Position numbers and translations under genes: made by a program
Origin: G963665495 sp963677785
GTDB taxonomy: Bacteria > Desulfobacterota > Desulfovibrionia > Desulfovibrionales > Desulfovibrionaceae
Assembly (NCBI GenBank): GCA_963677785.2
Contig: CAXXDH010000003.1
Location: 1,798,001 to 1,862,000 of the forward strand
Direction of reading: 5' to 3'
DNA: 64,000 nt
Shown: positions 1-9,129 of the stretch, piece by piece
How positions within the stretch are numbered: the stretch's first letter is position 1
Layout of the letters: every line of letters begins with the position of its first letter
Notes under the pieces: generated by a model
Told to the model about the DNA's origin: nothing
Seen by the model: the letters and a program-made list of their open reading frames with translations, nothing else
Database searches by the model: none

Positions 1-485
1 AAATGCGAGGTCGCGGACATGAACCGGTAGAACAGGGGCGCCATCACCTTCATGATTATGCCGTCGTTGCGTTTTGCCCGTACCGCGTAGACCACGTCGT
101 AGTTCTGCGATTGCGCCTTGAGGTTGGCAAAATGCTCGGGTTCGTCCTGCAAGTCCGCGTCGATGAGTCCGATCCATTCTATGCCCAGCTCTTCCGCCCA
201 TTTGCTGGCCGTGCTCAGCCCGGCCAGGCAGCCGTTCTGCTGGCCGAAATTGCGCGAAAGGCGAATGAGCCGGATGGGAACCGGAAAATCAGGGGCTCTA
301 TTATAGATGCGCGTCACGGTCTGGTCCGTGGAGCCGTCGTCCACCAGCACCACGCCCTTGAGCCGGATCTGTTCGGCGCTTCCGGCGATGCGGTCCAGAA
401 ACTGATCGACGAGCTCCTCCTCATTGAAAAGAGGCGCCACCATGATCATATGGTCGTTGGTCTGTGGTGTATCTTGCATGTTCAT
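1..485 (-). CDS. Family 2 glycosyltransferase, N-terminal part (runs off the left edge)
   Basis: Reading the minus strand from ATG at 485 gives a GT-A type glycosyltransferase start: a VAPLFNEEE strand, then VVLVDDGSTD, then GLIDADLQDEPEH, which contains the DxD metal/nucleotide-sugar site. The DADLQDEPE form is typical of polyprenyl-phosphate mannosyl/glucosyl transferases (DPM1/GtrB/ArnC-like), which load a sugar onto a lipid carrier at the inner membrane. About 161 codons are present and the C-terminus lies outside the window, so any membrane anchor cannot be judged. A second in-frame ATG at 479 is a possible alternative start; neither has a strong ribosome-binding site. It is the last visible gene of a minus-strand cluster with the radical SAM, glycosyltransferase and polytopic membrane genes to its right. 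Confidence 0.8.
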   Translation of the reverse strand, partial: MNMQDTPQTNDHMIMVAPLFNEEELVDQFLDRIAGSAEQIRLKGVVLVDDGSTDQTVTRIYNRAPDFPVPIRLIRLSRNFGQQNGCLAGLSTASKWAEELGIEWIGLIDADLQDEPEHFANLKAQSQNYDVVYAVRAKRNDGIIMKVMAPLFYRFMSATSH

Positions 486-578
486 GATGTAAAGCACTAC
501 TCTGGGTTATAATCAAATGAAGTCTGAGGCAGGTACATTGCAAAACGTGTCATTCCCTTTTTCGTTTGCAGGAAACCA

Positions 579-1664
579 TCAGCTCCTGGCGCCCCGCAGC
601 ATATAGACCAGCGCTCTGGCGATCATGTTGATACGGTACTTGTTGGAGAAAATGAGATTGTTGTAGAGCGCGCACTCCCAGGAACAAAAGCATTTGGTTT
701 TGATAATGGAATTGACGATTTTTTTGGCTTTTGGCGACGCCAGCATGGCTTTGAGGTCATAATTGCACTCGCGCAGGTTGCCGATTTTGGTTTCGAGCAG
801 CTCGCAGGGAAACACGTCGCCGTTGTCGTAGATAACCGCCAGCTTTTCGCCGCATCTGCAGGGGAGCACATAGCGTTTTTCCTTCAAGGTGGTCAGATTG
901 ATCTCGTTGACCATGTCACGGGCCACATTGATGAGCGCGTGGAAGGGGCGGTTCTGTATTTGCGGCGAGCGGCTGTTGCTGTAGGCGTAGACTTCTTCCA
1001 AAAGGTCCAGGTCGATGTCGGAAACTTCCGGATAGCGGGGTTTGCCCCGGACAACGGAAATGAGCGCATTGCATTCGGGCCGTGATTCGGAGACAAAATC
1101 TATATATTCTTTGACGCGGTGCTGGTTGAAGGCGCTGAAGACAATGTTCACGTCGGCGTTGAGGTTGGGGAAGCGTTTGCGCAGGCGGGAAACAACCTCA
1201 TACGACTGCTGGTTTTTTTCAAAGCCCCCCTTTACGCCGTAGAGTTCGTCCATACGTTCTTTTGTCTCGGACATGGACAGGCCGATACGGAAATGGACAT
1301 TCGGATTTTCCGTACAGGCGCGCTCCATGATCTGCTCGATACGGTCCGGCAGCAGGCCGTTGGTGGGGATGGTGATCCAGCTGACGTCGCAGTTTTGCGC
1401 AAACAATTTGAAAATATCGGCAAGATCATCGCGCAAAAACGGTTCTCCACCGCTGATGGTCAATTGCTGCAAGGAATCGATGGACCGGGTGATTCGCTCG
1501 ATTTCCTCAAGCGAGAGCTCGTCCCTGCTCTTCCAGTTTTCGATATTCTGCCAGTTGTAGCACATCTTGCAGCGCGCATTGCAGCGCGACGTCACATAAA
1601 GAATCAGAAAAAACGGTGAAGGCGAGTAGACCTTCCTGAATGAAGAAAGCAAACCACGGCTCAT
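579..1664 (-). CDS. Radical SAM/SPASM-type protein in a polysaccharide cluster
   Basis: A 361-residue radical SAM enzyme. The signature CNARCKMC (Cys28, Cys32, Cys35) binds the SAM-cleaving [4Fe-4S] cluster, and ISGGEP follows as the SAM-contacting strand. The C-terminal part has CRCGEKLAVIYDNGDVFPC and then CFCSWEC, a SPASM-like cysteine set for auxiliary clusters. The ATG at 1664 is preferred because GAAGG lies upstream and the gene to the right ends at 1687; the longer frame to 1799 starts with TTG inside that gene. Neighbouring glycosyltransferases suggest a role in modifying a sugar or lipid-linked intermediate, but the substrate is unknown. A peptide-modifying enzyme is the main alternative. 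Confidence 0.85.
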   Translation of the reverse strand: MSRGLLSSFRKVYSPSPFFLILYVTSRCNARCKMCYNWQNIENWKSRDELSLEEIERITRSIDSLQQLTISGGEPFLRDDLADIFKLFAQNCDVSWITIPTNGLLPDRIEQIMERACTENPNVHFRIGLSMSETKERMDELYGVKGGFEKNQQSYEVVSRLRKRFPNLNADVNIVFSAFNQHRVKEYIDFVSESRPECNALISVVRGKPRYPEVSDIDLDLLEEVYAYSNSRSPQIQNRPFHALINVARDMVNEINLTTLKEKRYVLPCRCGEKLAVIYDNGDVFPCELLETKIGNLRECNYDLKAMLASPKAKKIVNSIIKTKCFCSWECALYNNLIFSNKYRINMIARALVYMLRGARS

Positions 1665-1686
1665 AGTATTCGGCCTTCGGGGAACA

Positions 1687-2757
1687 TTATCTATTATATA
1701 AGCGCCAAAAGGAGGTGCTTTTCCGTTTTGGCGTTTTGCTGTCACCAGCGAGAGTCGGTTTGAAGAGTTTGACAAGGCATTTTGCAATACTTCCTGCAAT
1801 GCAGATGACAGTGGCGAAAAAGAAGTGCAGGGGGATCATTTTCATGGTCATGAGCACGCCTTTATGCTTGATGCCCATACGGATGAAATGGCGGTTCAGC
1901 GTCAGCCAGACCAGGAAAAAAGCCAGCGTCCACAGCCAGGGGACCATGCCGCACAAGGACGCCAGAACGGACAGCGTGGTCAGGCAGGCGAATATCGGCC
2001 CCAGCACGGATTTTTCAATGGAAATATAGGTGAATGGCGGTTTTTTTCCTTCGGTTATGGCCACGGTCAGGTAAATACGGGATACGTAATTTTTCAGAAG
2101 CGTCAGAAAGTCAGGAAACATGTGCCGGGTGACAAGGGTGGTATTGCCGGCCGAACTATAGCCTGCCTCGTAAAACCGTATCCACATTTCTTCTCGTTCA
2201 ACGCTTGCGCCCGCAAAGCATTTTTTGAATCCGCCGAGCGCCTGAAAACTTGCGGCGGAAAACATTTCACCGCCGCCGTTCATCTGGCCGTTCACAATCA
2301 CCTGGCCCATCTTGTCGGTGGGAATATACAGAACGGAATCCACCAGGGCCTTGTAATGGGCGCACAGCGTATCGTTCAGGGGATCGGTGGAATAGCGGAA
2401 GTGCACCAGGTCCACGTCGTATTCCGTGGCTGTTTGGACAAGTCCGGAAATCAGGTCCGGCCGAATGCGTACGTCGCTGTCCAAAAACAGCAGCCATTTT
2501 CCTTTGGCCTCGGCGGCGCCGAAATTTCGTGCGGCTCCGCTGCCCTGGTTTTTCTGGCGCAGCACGCGAACCCCGGAAAAGGATTGGGCCACGGCTTCAC
2601 TGGCATCCGTGGAACCGTCGTCCACAACCAGTACTTCAAAGTGAGCGTACTCCGAACGCAGCACGGTTTCCAGGCAGACGCGCAGCTCCTGCGCGTTGTT
2701 GTAGACCGGAATGATTACCGAGACGAGATCTGATGAGGTGGAAAGTTCAGCATGCAT
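1687..2757 (-). CDS. Family 2 glycosyltransferase with C-terminal membrane segments
   Basis: About 356 residues from ATG at 2757. The N-terminal GT-A domain shows VSVIIPVYNNAQELR, VLVVDDGSTD and LLFLDSDVRIRPD (DxD-like site), then a GGFKKCFAGASVEREE acceptor-loop region. Three hydrophobic segments near the C-terminus should anchor it in the inner membrane with the catalytic domain in the cytoplasm. A longer version from TTG at 2808 is possible; neither start has a convincing ribosome-binding site. The stop is 22 bp before the radical SAM start, consistent with one transcript. The transferred sugar cannot be read from sequence. Confidence 0.85.
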   Translation of the reverse strand: MHAELSTSSDLVSVIIPVYNNAQELRVCLETVLRSEYAHFEVLVVDDGSTDASEAVAQSFSGVRVLRQKNQGSGAARNFGAAEAKGKWLLFLDSDVRIRPDLISGLVQTATEYDVDLVHFRYSTDPLNDTLCAHYKALVDSVLYIPTDKMGQVIVNGQMNGGGEMFSAASFQALGGFKKCFAGASVEREEMWIRFYEAGYSSAGNTTLVTRHMFPDFLTLLKNYVSRIYLTVAITEGKKPPFTYISIEKSVLGPIFACLTTLSVLASLCGMVPWLWTLAFFLVWLTLNRHFIRMGIKHKGVLMTMKMIPLHFFFATVICIAGSIAKCLVKLFKPTLAGDSKTPKRKSTSFWRLYNR

Positions 2758-2871
2758 TGCGACATCTTTAGTAAAGGTAACAGGTTTTTTCAACAGGGTC
2801 TTGTGCAAGGCAGCCGGTGCCGCAGGATCCGAGGACCGGAATAACCGAATACTTCCTCAAACCGCAAAGCG

Positions 2872-5136
2872 TCAAGGCTCCTGCCCGGTTGTCTGTCCGT
2901 TCTCCCGTACGAAGTCAACAGTTCGCTTTTTTTTAATCCAGACTTCCGAGCCAAAGGCCTCGTAAGCGCGCGTATAGCCCGTACTCTGCAGCACCTTTCG
3001 TGTCGCCGCGATGTACGGAGCCGCTTGTTTGATGGAGACCGCCGCCGGGGTATAGCGCTCCAGGCCCTGGCGGAAGCGGTTCGGATCCCCTTTCTGCAGC
3101 TGCCCGGAAACGTAATCGCGCAGCCAGATCCGTTCCTGCAGTTCCGGTTCGGTCCATAAGCCCCGCATCAATTGATCCCAATACCCGACGATGATCACCG
3201 GGGACGGATGGTTGGAAAAGGTGGGCAGCCATGTACTTTGCATCACGGGAAGCAACACCCTGTCCTGCGGGCCGAAGCGCTTTGCGACCCATTTGCTCAC
3301 CAGGTATTCTTCCCGAGGCACTTTCAGGCCAGGTTTGCGTATGGTGACGTTGTTCTCCGCCGAAAGAAGGTAGTGCGATGGCAGGATGAAGAAAAAAAGC
3401 GCCAGCAGACCGCCAAAGAGCGCGAACATACGCGGCGTGGCGCGGTCCGGAGTTGGAGTCCGCCGTTCCTGGAGCAGGAGTCCCGCAAGCAGCACCAGAA
3501 ATATGACCGCCATTGTCGGACCATGACGGCCGGCCAGCGCGGTTTTGCCCTGGAGAAAGTCCGCGCCGAAATCGGGGACGGCCAGGGAGGCGACGAGTAT
3601 TCCCGCAAGGGGAAACAGATAATAGCTGCCGGTGAAACGGAGCGGCCGCCTGAAGAAGACAGGGGAGGAGAGCGCGATGGCGCAGAACAACGGCACGGGA
3701 AGCAGCCAGAGAATACGCCAGTACAGGATGGCCGAGGTCACATATTTGACAACAAAGGGCGCCAGATACGGATTGAGGAAGACAAGAAAAACGATCAACG
3801 GGCAGATGAGCGCGTACCTGCGCGCAAGGGGTGTCGGACAAAGCGTCCAAGCTGTCAGCGTCACGTACCAGATCAAAAATGCCAGGGGCGACCAGCCCAG
3901 GGACAAGCGTATGAGTTTTGCGGTGTAGTCGTTGATGTTGCCGCTTTGCATGGTGTGCATGAGCGGGGAGTCGAGCGTCGTATAATACAGCAGCCCGGCC
4001 ATGCCCAGGACATAACAGGACGTCAGCAGGAAAACCGCCAGCCGTTTGCCGTGTCCGTGAAATCCCGTCATGCCCGAAAGCACGGCCGTGCCTCCCATGA
4101 CAGGAGCGGCCCAGGCCGCGGTGGAGGACATGCCCAATGCGCCGATCTGCGCCGCGCAGAGCAGCAAAGCGGTACGCAGTTCGAGCTTTTTGCCCAGTTT
4201 CAGCCCGTACAGGGTGATGCAGGGGAAGAAAAAGGTCAAAAACATGCTTTTTCCCTGGTGCATACGCAGGTAGCTGAAGTTCCCCCATTCTCTGTGCAGC
4301 TCGCCCAGGGTCAGAAGCGCGGCTTCCAGGGCAACCAGCAGCCACGGCCAGTGCCGGGGGGCAAGACAGCGCAGCAACAGTCCGTGGGCCAAGACGCAGA
4401 GTATGGCCCAAAGGGGCGCAAAAACCAGGTGCATCAGCACAATGGCGGGCGCGCCGCTCAGAACGCTGGCTGCTGCGGCTATGCTGGGCAGTGATTCGAG
4501 CTTGTACGGAGGAAACAGATACGGCAGTTTTTCCAGCGGGTACATGGAATCGGATCCGAAAATCGCCTGTTGCGGATGATCCGCGAACCAGACGGCAGTG
4601 CCGACGTAATTCATGTCGTCGGTGTCGCTGCGGTGGCCGGCAAGCACAAGGCCCGCCATGAGCAGGGCGACCATCCAGAGCAACAGCACGGCCTTTGTCT
4701 CCGACGCGACAGGCGCGCCGGGCGGATTTTTTCGGGAAAGCCAGCAAGCCGCCGCAAAGGAGGCCGTGCTTCCCCACCAAAATATCTTGAAATTATGCGT
4801 GGCAAAAAAGATCAGCACAAGTGCCGCGCCACAGGCAAGAAATCCCCAATAGCGCGGATGGGTTTCGAGTTCGGGACCTTGAGCCGCAGAAGGAGCAGGC
4901 GCTGCTTCCGCAGTTCGAGCGGCAAATGGTTTTCGAAGCAAAAGAAGGGCGGCAAGAGAAAAGCAGGCGGCACAAGGAAACAGCAGAAGCAGACCGTTGA
5001 GGGAGATTCCCGCAAAGGCGGCAAGGTTGCTGCACACGGTCCATACGGCGAACAGCAGGACAAAACCTTCAACCAGGCGCCTGTCCAGCGAGGTAAGAGA
5101 TGTAGAGGACGCGTTTTCCATTTTATTTCGGGTCAT
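2872..5136 (-). CDS. Large polytopic membrane protein, possible GT-C-like enzyme
   Basis: About 754 residues with a dozen or more hydrophobic segments covering most of the length, then a soluble C-terminal domain of about 130 residues. An acidic stretch GHRSDTDDMNY sits at the end of an early membrane segment, followed by a soluble loop. That placement resembles the acidic loop motif of GT-C lipid-sugar-dependent transferases, but no family is recognised with confidence. It is first in the minus-strand cluster with two glycosyltransferases and a radical SAM gene, so a role in building or exporting a surface glycan is inferred. ATG at 5136 or 5121 are both possible; a TTG at 5157 also opens the frame. 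Confidence 0.7.
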   Translation of the reverse strand: MTRNKMENASSTSLTSLDRRLVEGFVLLFAVWTVCSNLAAFAGISLNGLLLLFPCAACFSLAALLLLRKPFAARTAEAAPAPSAAQGPELETHPRYWGFLACGAALVLIFFATHNFKIFWWGSTASFAAACWLSRKNPPGAPVASETKAVLLLWMVALLMAGLVLAGHRSDTDDMNYVGTAVWFADHPQQAIFGSDSMYPLEKLPYLFPPYKLESLPSIAAAASVLSGAPAIVLMHLVFAPLWAILCVLAHGLLLRCLAPRHWPWLLVALEAALLTLGELHREWGNFSYLRMHQGKSMFLTFFFPCITLYGLKLGKKLELRTALLLCAAQIGALGMSSTAAWAAPVMGGTAVLSGMTGFHGHGKRLAVFLLTSCYVLGMAGLLYYTTLDSPLMHTMQSGNINDYTAKLIRLSLGWSPLAFLIWYVTLTAWTLCPTPLARRYALICPLIVFLVFLNPYLAPFVVKYVTSAILYWRILWLLPVPLFCAIALSSPVFFRRPLRFTGSYYLFPLAGILVASLAVPDFGADFLQGKTALAGRHGPTMAVIFLVLLAGLLLQERRTPTPDRATPRMFALFGGLLALFFFILPSHYLLSAENNVTIRKPGLKVPREEYLVSKWVAKRFGPQDRVLLPVMQSTWLPTFSNHPSPVIIVGYWDQLMRGLWTEPELQERIWLRDYVSGQLQKGDPNRFRQGLERYTPAAVSIKQAAPYIAATRKVLQSTGYTRAYEAFGSEVWIKKKRTVDFVRENGQTTGQEP

Positions 5137-5632
5137 CCGTGCAGTAATGAGGAACAACGAAGCAATGTGCGACTATGTCCTTGACTTTGATTGCATTGTG
5201 GATACATGCCGGATCGGAAGGTCGTGTTTGCTGGTGGTTACAGGTGGAAAAGCCGAGGAGTGTGCTGAACCGGTGGCGCGACGTACGCTAGTTCCATTAT
5301 CTGGCAATGAGGGATAATTGAATATTCGTTCACTGTCCAGGTTGGCTGGATTATTAAGGTACCAAAAACGTTGGATCCGGCAGGGGGAAACAGATGCTCG
5401 AGGCTGATCGGTAATGCCGGCTGAAACGGACTATCGAGCGATAACATTTTTATGGACTGTTCCCGGCCTATGTTCTAGTTCAGGTCCATTGTTGCCTGTG
5501 GAAGCGGCATCTGACAGATTTGCCGTCGCAATTTGAGCTCATTTTTGTCCGATCATAGGGTATCCGCCTGTTGGGTAGCAGTCCGATAGCATATTGATAG
5601 ACGAACTACAGCTTTTTTGAGGAATGATGAAG
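5137..5632. other. Intergenic region, no gene recognised
   Basis: About 500 bases between the divergent membrane-protein genes. Short open frames are present, but none has both a ribosome-binding site and a recognisable product. The right half becomes AT-rich like the gene that follows. Promoters for both flanking genes must lie here, but no clear -35/-10 pair was picked out. Confidence 0.5.
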
Positions 5633-6250
5633 ATGAAATTTTTTGTATCGATAGTAAAAGCATCTCTTTCAGTGGTATTGTTTTCTGTGTTGCTGTTTTT
5701 CGGGTATATCGTTTATTTGAATTTTTTTGCTTCCGGGTTTTTATTTTACGATGGACTTATTGGATTGTGTATAACATTTATTTTGATTCTGGTTGTAATA
5801 CTCCTCTATGCGCATAAGCAAAATAAAAAAGATTCCCAAAGTGTGGCAAAGGAACTTTTTCTCGGGCTGCTTTCAGGATTGTTTTTGGTGTACAGCTTCC
5901 ATATAACATTTCCTACAGTTATAAACAGAGGTATTTCTCTCTATGTGATAAGTCGGCTTGATGCGCATGGAGGGCAGAAAATCAATGCAATACGCGATGA
6001 TTATCTTTCCGGTTATGTTGATAATTATAGTACTGTTTGCCGACGTATTGATGAACAGGTTTCCAGTGGAAATGTCGTGTTCAAGGATGGACGGTATCAC
6101 ATAACGCAAAAGGGGCAACGTATTCTTTCTTTTTTGCAGGGAGTTTCTTTCCTTACAGGGCAGAGTGATTACTATATCAAGGAAACGGGTCAGGCGCATC
6201 CTCCTCTCCACTATGACGTGCGAAATGGGCAGTGCCGCCGCGTCGAATAG
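5633..6250 (+). CDS. Small membrane protein with winged-helix-like C-terminal domain
   Basis: About 205 residues. Three hydrophobic stretches fill the first ~110 residues (around residues 5-30, 35-60 and 75-95). The remaining ~95 residues are soluble: helix INAIRDDYLSG, helix STVCRRIDEQ, then GNVVFKDGRYHITQKGQRIL, a pattern like the recognition helix and wing of a MarR/winged-helix fold. Three ATGs lie close together (5624, 5627, 5633); AGGA at 5620-5623 is best spaced for 5633. The gene is clearly more AT-rich than its neighbours, which suggests recent transfer. It follows a polysaccharide cluster and may be a membrane-tethered regulator or accessory protein of it. Function unknown. Confidence 0.7.
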   Translation: MKFFVSIVKASLSVVLFSVLLFFGYIVYLNFFASGFLFYDGLIGLCITFILILVVILLYAHKQNKKDSQSVAKELFLGLLSGLFLVYSFHITFPTVINRGISLYVISRLDAHGGQKINAIRDDYLSGYVDNYSTVCRRIDEQVSSGNVVFKDGRYHITQKGQRILSFLQGVSFLTGQSDYYIKETGQAHPPLHYDVRNGQCRRVE

Positions 6251-6568
6251 CGTGAGGGGGCAGGAAGAATTGGAAAGGGTAGATGCAGCCAGCAGCAGTA
6301 TCGGCGGTCTGTACGGCATTGTGCCGCAAAGCAGGAGGCCGGGAAAAGGGCTTCGTGATTTCGTTCACGTAATTGCTTGACAAAACGTCTGATTCTTTCT
6401 ACTGAAAACTTTCGAGTAATCAAGGATTGCTAGGCATCAATGTCTCGCGTACGCCGTATCGGGCATCTTGTTGTAAAGGTGACGGTGTTATAAGACGAAT
6501 TTTGAAGCGAAGCGCAGTTCGAACACCAGAGTCTTCAACCAATTGTAAACCTATGTGGAGGTAAGGCA
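6251..6568. promoter_or_regulatory. dsr operon upstream region with a candidate promoter
   Basis: This 318-bp gap precedes dsrA. A TTGACA box lies at 6377-6382 and, 17 bp later, TACTGA at 6400-6405, a plausible sigma-70 promoter with a weak -10. It would give a leader of about 155 nt. No other gene is visible here. The assignment rests on spacing and position only. Confidence 0.45.
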
Positions 6569-7879
6569 ATGGCGAAACATCCAACTCCTATGTTGGACCA
6601 ACTTGAAAGCGGGCCCTGGCCCAGCTTTGTGTCCGACATTAAACAGGAATGTGAGCACAGAGCGGCTAATCCCGACAACGTTGAATTTCAGATTCCTACA
6701 GACTGCCCTGAGGATTTGCTCGGCGTTCTCGAGCTCTCCTTTAAGGACAAAGAGACGCACTGGAAGCACGGCGGCATCGTTGGCGTATTCGGTTACGGCG
6801 GCGGTGTTATCGGTCGTTACTGCGATCAGCCCGAAATGTTCCCCGGCGTGGCGCATTTCCACACCGTTCGTGTCAACCAGCCTTCGGCTAAGTACTACAC
6901 CACCGAATACCTCCGCGCCCTTTGTGATATTTGGGATATGCGTGGCAGCGGTTTGACCAATATGCACGGTTCCACCGGTGACATCGTATTCCTCGGTACG
7001 ACTACTCCGCAGCTTGAGGAAATTTTTTACGAACTGACCCATAACCTGGACACCGACCTCGGCGGTTCCGGCTCGAACCTGCGTACTCCCGCTTGCTGTC
7101 TCGGCCAGTCCCGTTGTGAATTCGCCTGCTACGACACTCAGGAGCTCAGCTACCACCTGACCAACGAGTACCAGGACGAATTGCACCGCCCGGCATTCCC
7201 CTACAAGTTCAAGTTCAAGCTTGACGGTTGCCCCAACGGTTGCGTTGCCTCCATCGCACGTTCCGACTTCTCTGTAATCGGTACGTGGAAAGACGATATC
7301 AAAATCGACCAGGAAGCTGTCAAGGCTTACGTCGGCGGCGAATTCAAGCCCAATGCAGGCGCCCACGCCGGCAAGGACTGGGGTGCCTTTGACATCGTCA
7401 AAGAAGTTGTTGACCGCTGCCCCACCCAGTGTATGTCCTACGACGGCACACTGACCATCGACAATGCCAACTGTACCCGTTGCATGCACTGCATCAACGT
7501 CATGCCGCGCGCTCTGAAGCCCGGTGATGAGAAAGGCGCCACCATCCTCTGCGGCGCCAAGGCTCCGATCCTCGATGGTGCGCAGATGGGTTCCATGCTC
7601 ATTCCGTTCATTCCGGTTGAGCCTCCGTTTGACGAGATCAAGGAAGTCATCGAAAACATTTGGGATTGGTGGATGGAAGAAGGTAAGAACCGCGAGCGGT
7701 TGGGTGAAACAATGAAGCGTCTGGGCTTCCAGAAGCTGCTTGAAGTCACCAATACCAAGGCCATCCCGCAGCACGTATGTGAGCCCCGCAACAACCCCTA
7801 TATCTTCTTCAAGGAAGATCAGGTTCCCGGCGGCTGGACGCGTGATGTCGAAGAATTCCGCAAAAGACACCAAAGATAA
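6569..7879 (+). CDS. dsrA: Dissimilatory sulfite reductase alpha subunit
   Basis: DsrA, 436 residues, the usual length. With DsrB it forms the cytoplasmic alpha2beta2 enzyme that reduces sulfite during sulfate respiration, handing the product to DsrC. Cys177, Cys183, Cys221 and Cys225 (in CCLGQSRCEFAC and CPNGC) form the siroheme-coupled [4Fe-4S] site. An inserted ferredoxin domain follows at about residues 284-315, with Cys284, Cys288, Cys302, Cys305 and Cys308 (CTRCMHC). A GGAGG ribosome-binding site precedes the ATG. The gene starts the dsrABD-dsrN operon, 18 bp before dsrB. Codon use is strongly biased, as expected for one of the most abundant proteins of a sulfate reducer. Confidence 0.99.
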   Translation: MAKHPTPMLDQLESGPWPSFVSDIKQECEHRAANPDNVEFQIPTDCPEDLLGVLELSFKDKETHWKHGGIVGVFGYGGGVIGRYCDQPEMFPGVAHFHTVRVNQPSAKYYTTEYLRALCDIWDMRGSGLTNMHGSTGDIVFLGTTTPQLEEIFYELTHNLDTDLGGSGSNLRTPACCLGQSRCEFACYDTQELSYHLTNEYQDELHRPAFPYKFKFKLDGCPNGCVASIARSDFSVIGTWKDDIKIDQEAVKAYVGGEFKPNAGAHAGKDWGAFDIVKEVVDRCPTQCMSYDGTLTIDNANCTRCMHCINVMPRALKPGDEKGATILCGAKAPILDGAQMGSMLIPFIPVEPPFDEIKEVIENIWDWWMEEGKNRERLGETMKRLGFQKLLEVTNTKAIPQHVCEPRNNPYIFFKEDQVPGGWTRDVEEFRKRHQR

Positions 7880-7897
7880 GAAGGGGAGGAGACAATC

Positions 7898-9058
7898 ATG
7901 GCATTTATTTCCTCTGGATATAATCCCGAAAAACCGATGGAGAACCGGATCACCGACATTGGTCCTCGGTACTACGCGGACTTCATGCCTCCGGTACTTA
8001 AAAACAACAAGGGCAAATGGCTCTACCACGAAATCGTGGAGCCCGGCGTGCTCCTGCACGTGGCTGAAAGCGGCGACAAGGTCTACACCGTACGTGTAGG
8101 CGGCGCCCGTCTGATGTCCGTTACCCACATTCGCGAAATCTGCGAAATCGCAGACAAGCATTGCGGAGGACACCTCCGCTTCACCACCAGAAACAACATC
8201 GAATACATGGTTGAGGACGAAGACGCCCTCAAAGCTCTGAAAGATGATCTGGCCAGCCGCAAGTTCACCGGCGGCAGCAGCAAGTTCCCCATTGGCGGAA
8301 CCGGCGCCGCCGCATCGAACATGATTCACACCCAGGGTTGGATCCACTGCCATACGCCCGCCATGGACGCCTCCGGTCCGGTTAAGGCCGTTATGGACGA
8401 ATGCTTCGACTACTTCTCCACCATGAAGCTGCCCGCACCCGTCCGCCTGGCTCTGGCCTGTTGCCTGAACATGTGCGGCGCCGTGCATGCTTCCGATATC
8501 GGTGTTGTCGGTATTCACCGCAAGCCTCCGATGATTGACCACAAGGTTCTGGACAACGTCTGCGAAATTCCGCTGGCCGTTGCCGCCTGCCCCCTGGGCG
8601 CCATCAAGCCCACCAAGACCGAGTTTGAGGGCAATAAGGTCAACACCGTTGCCGTCAACGACGATCGCTGCATGTACTGCGGAAACTGCTATACCATGTG
8701 CCCGGCTCTGCCTCTGGCCGATGCCGAAGGTGACGGCTGCGTCATCATGGTTGGCGGTAAGGTTTCCAACCGCATCAGCCATCCCAAGTTCTCCAAGGTC
8801 GTTGTGGCTTACATCCCCAACGAACCTCCTCGCTGGCCCACATTGACCAATACCATCAAAAAGATCATTGATGTTTACGCTGAAAATGCTATGAAGTATG
8901 AACGTATCGGTGAATGGGCCGAGCGTATCGGCTGGGAAAAGTTCTTCGAACTGACCGGCATCGAGTTCAGCGAACACTGCATTGATGACTTCCGGGATCC
9001 TGCATACTACACTTGGCGTCAGTCTACTCAGTTCAAGTTCACTAACGCCATCGACTAG
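7898..9058 (+). CDS. dsrB: Dissimilatory sulfite reductase beta subunit
   Basis: DsrB, 386 residues, full length. It carries the catalytic siroheme-[4Fe-4S] centre of the enzyme: Cys151, Cys188, Cys189 and Cys193 lie in GWIHCHTP and ACCLNMCGAVHASDIG. A ferredoxin domain with Cys231, Cys258, Cys261, Cys264 and Cys268 (CMYCGNCYTMC) feeds electrons in. GGGGAGGAG lies upstream of the ATG. It is co-transcribed with dsrA and followed by a strong hairpin before dsrD. Confidence 0.99.
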   Translation: MAFISSGYNPEKPMENRITDIGPRYYADFMPPVLKNNKGKWLYHEIVEPGVLLHVAESGDKVYTVRVGGARLMSVTHIREICEIADKHCGGHLRFTTRNNIEYMVEDEDALKALKDDLASRKFTGGSSKFPIGGTGAAASNMIHTQGWIHCHTPAMDASGPVKAVMDECFDYFSTMKLPAPVRLALACCLNMCGAVHASDIGVVGIHRKPPMIDHKVLDNVCEIPLAVAACPLGAIKPTKTEFEGNKVNTVAVNDDRCMYCGNCYTMCPALPLADAEGDGCVIMVGGKVSNRISHPKFSKVVVAYIPNEPPRWPTLTNTIKKIIDVYAENAMKYERIGEWAERIGWEKFFELTGIEFSEHCIDDFRDPAYYTWRQSTQFKFTNAID

Positions 9059-9081
9059 TCTACAGGCCTTATGCTTAACTT

Positions 9082-9106
9082 CCGGGCGCGGGTTTTCCGC
9101 GCCCGG
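9082..9106 (+). terminator. Perfect 10-bp hairpin between dsrB and dsrD
   Basis: CCGGGCGCGG (9082-9091) pairs exactly with CCGCGCCCGG (9097-9106) around a GTTTT loop; flanking TTAA blocks can extend the stem with a small bulge. No T-run follows, so this is better read as an mRNA 3'-end stabiliser or processing structure for dsrAB, or a leaky terminator, than as a full intrinsic terminator. It would let dsrAB be far more abundant than dsrD and dsrN from one promoter. Confidence 0.7.
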
Positions 9107-9129
9107 TTAAAACAAAAGAGGCTAGCACC

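Noticed and set aside
3172..4494. 440-codon plus-strand frame over the polytopic membrane gene
   Set aside because: Shadow; rich in R, Q and G with no family, while the minus strand gives regular membrane helices.
6551..8977. 808-codon open frame on the strand opposite dsrA-dsrB
   Set aside because: It is a by-product of strongly biased codons in dsrAB. It has no ribosome-binding site and no protein family resemblance, and it spans two genes of certain identity.
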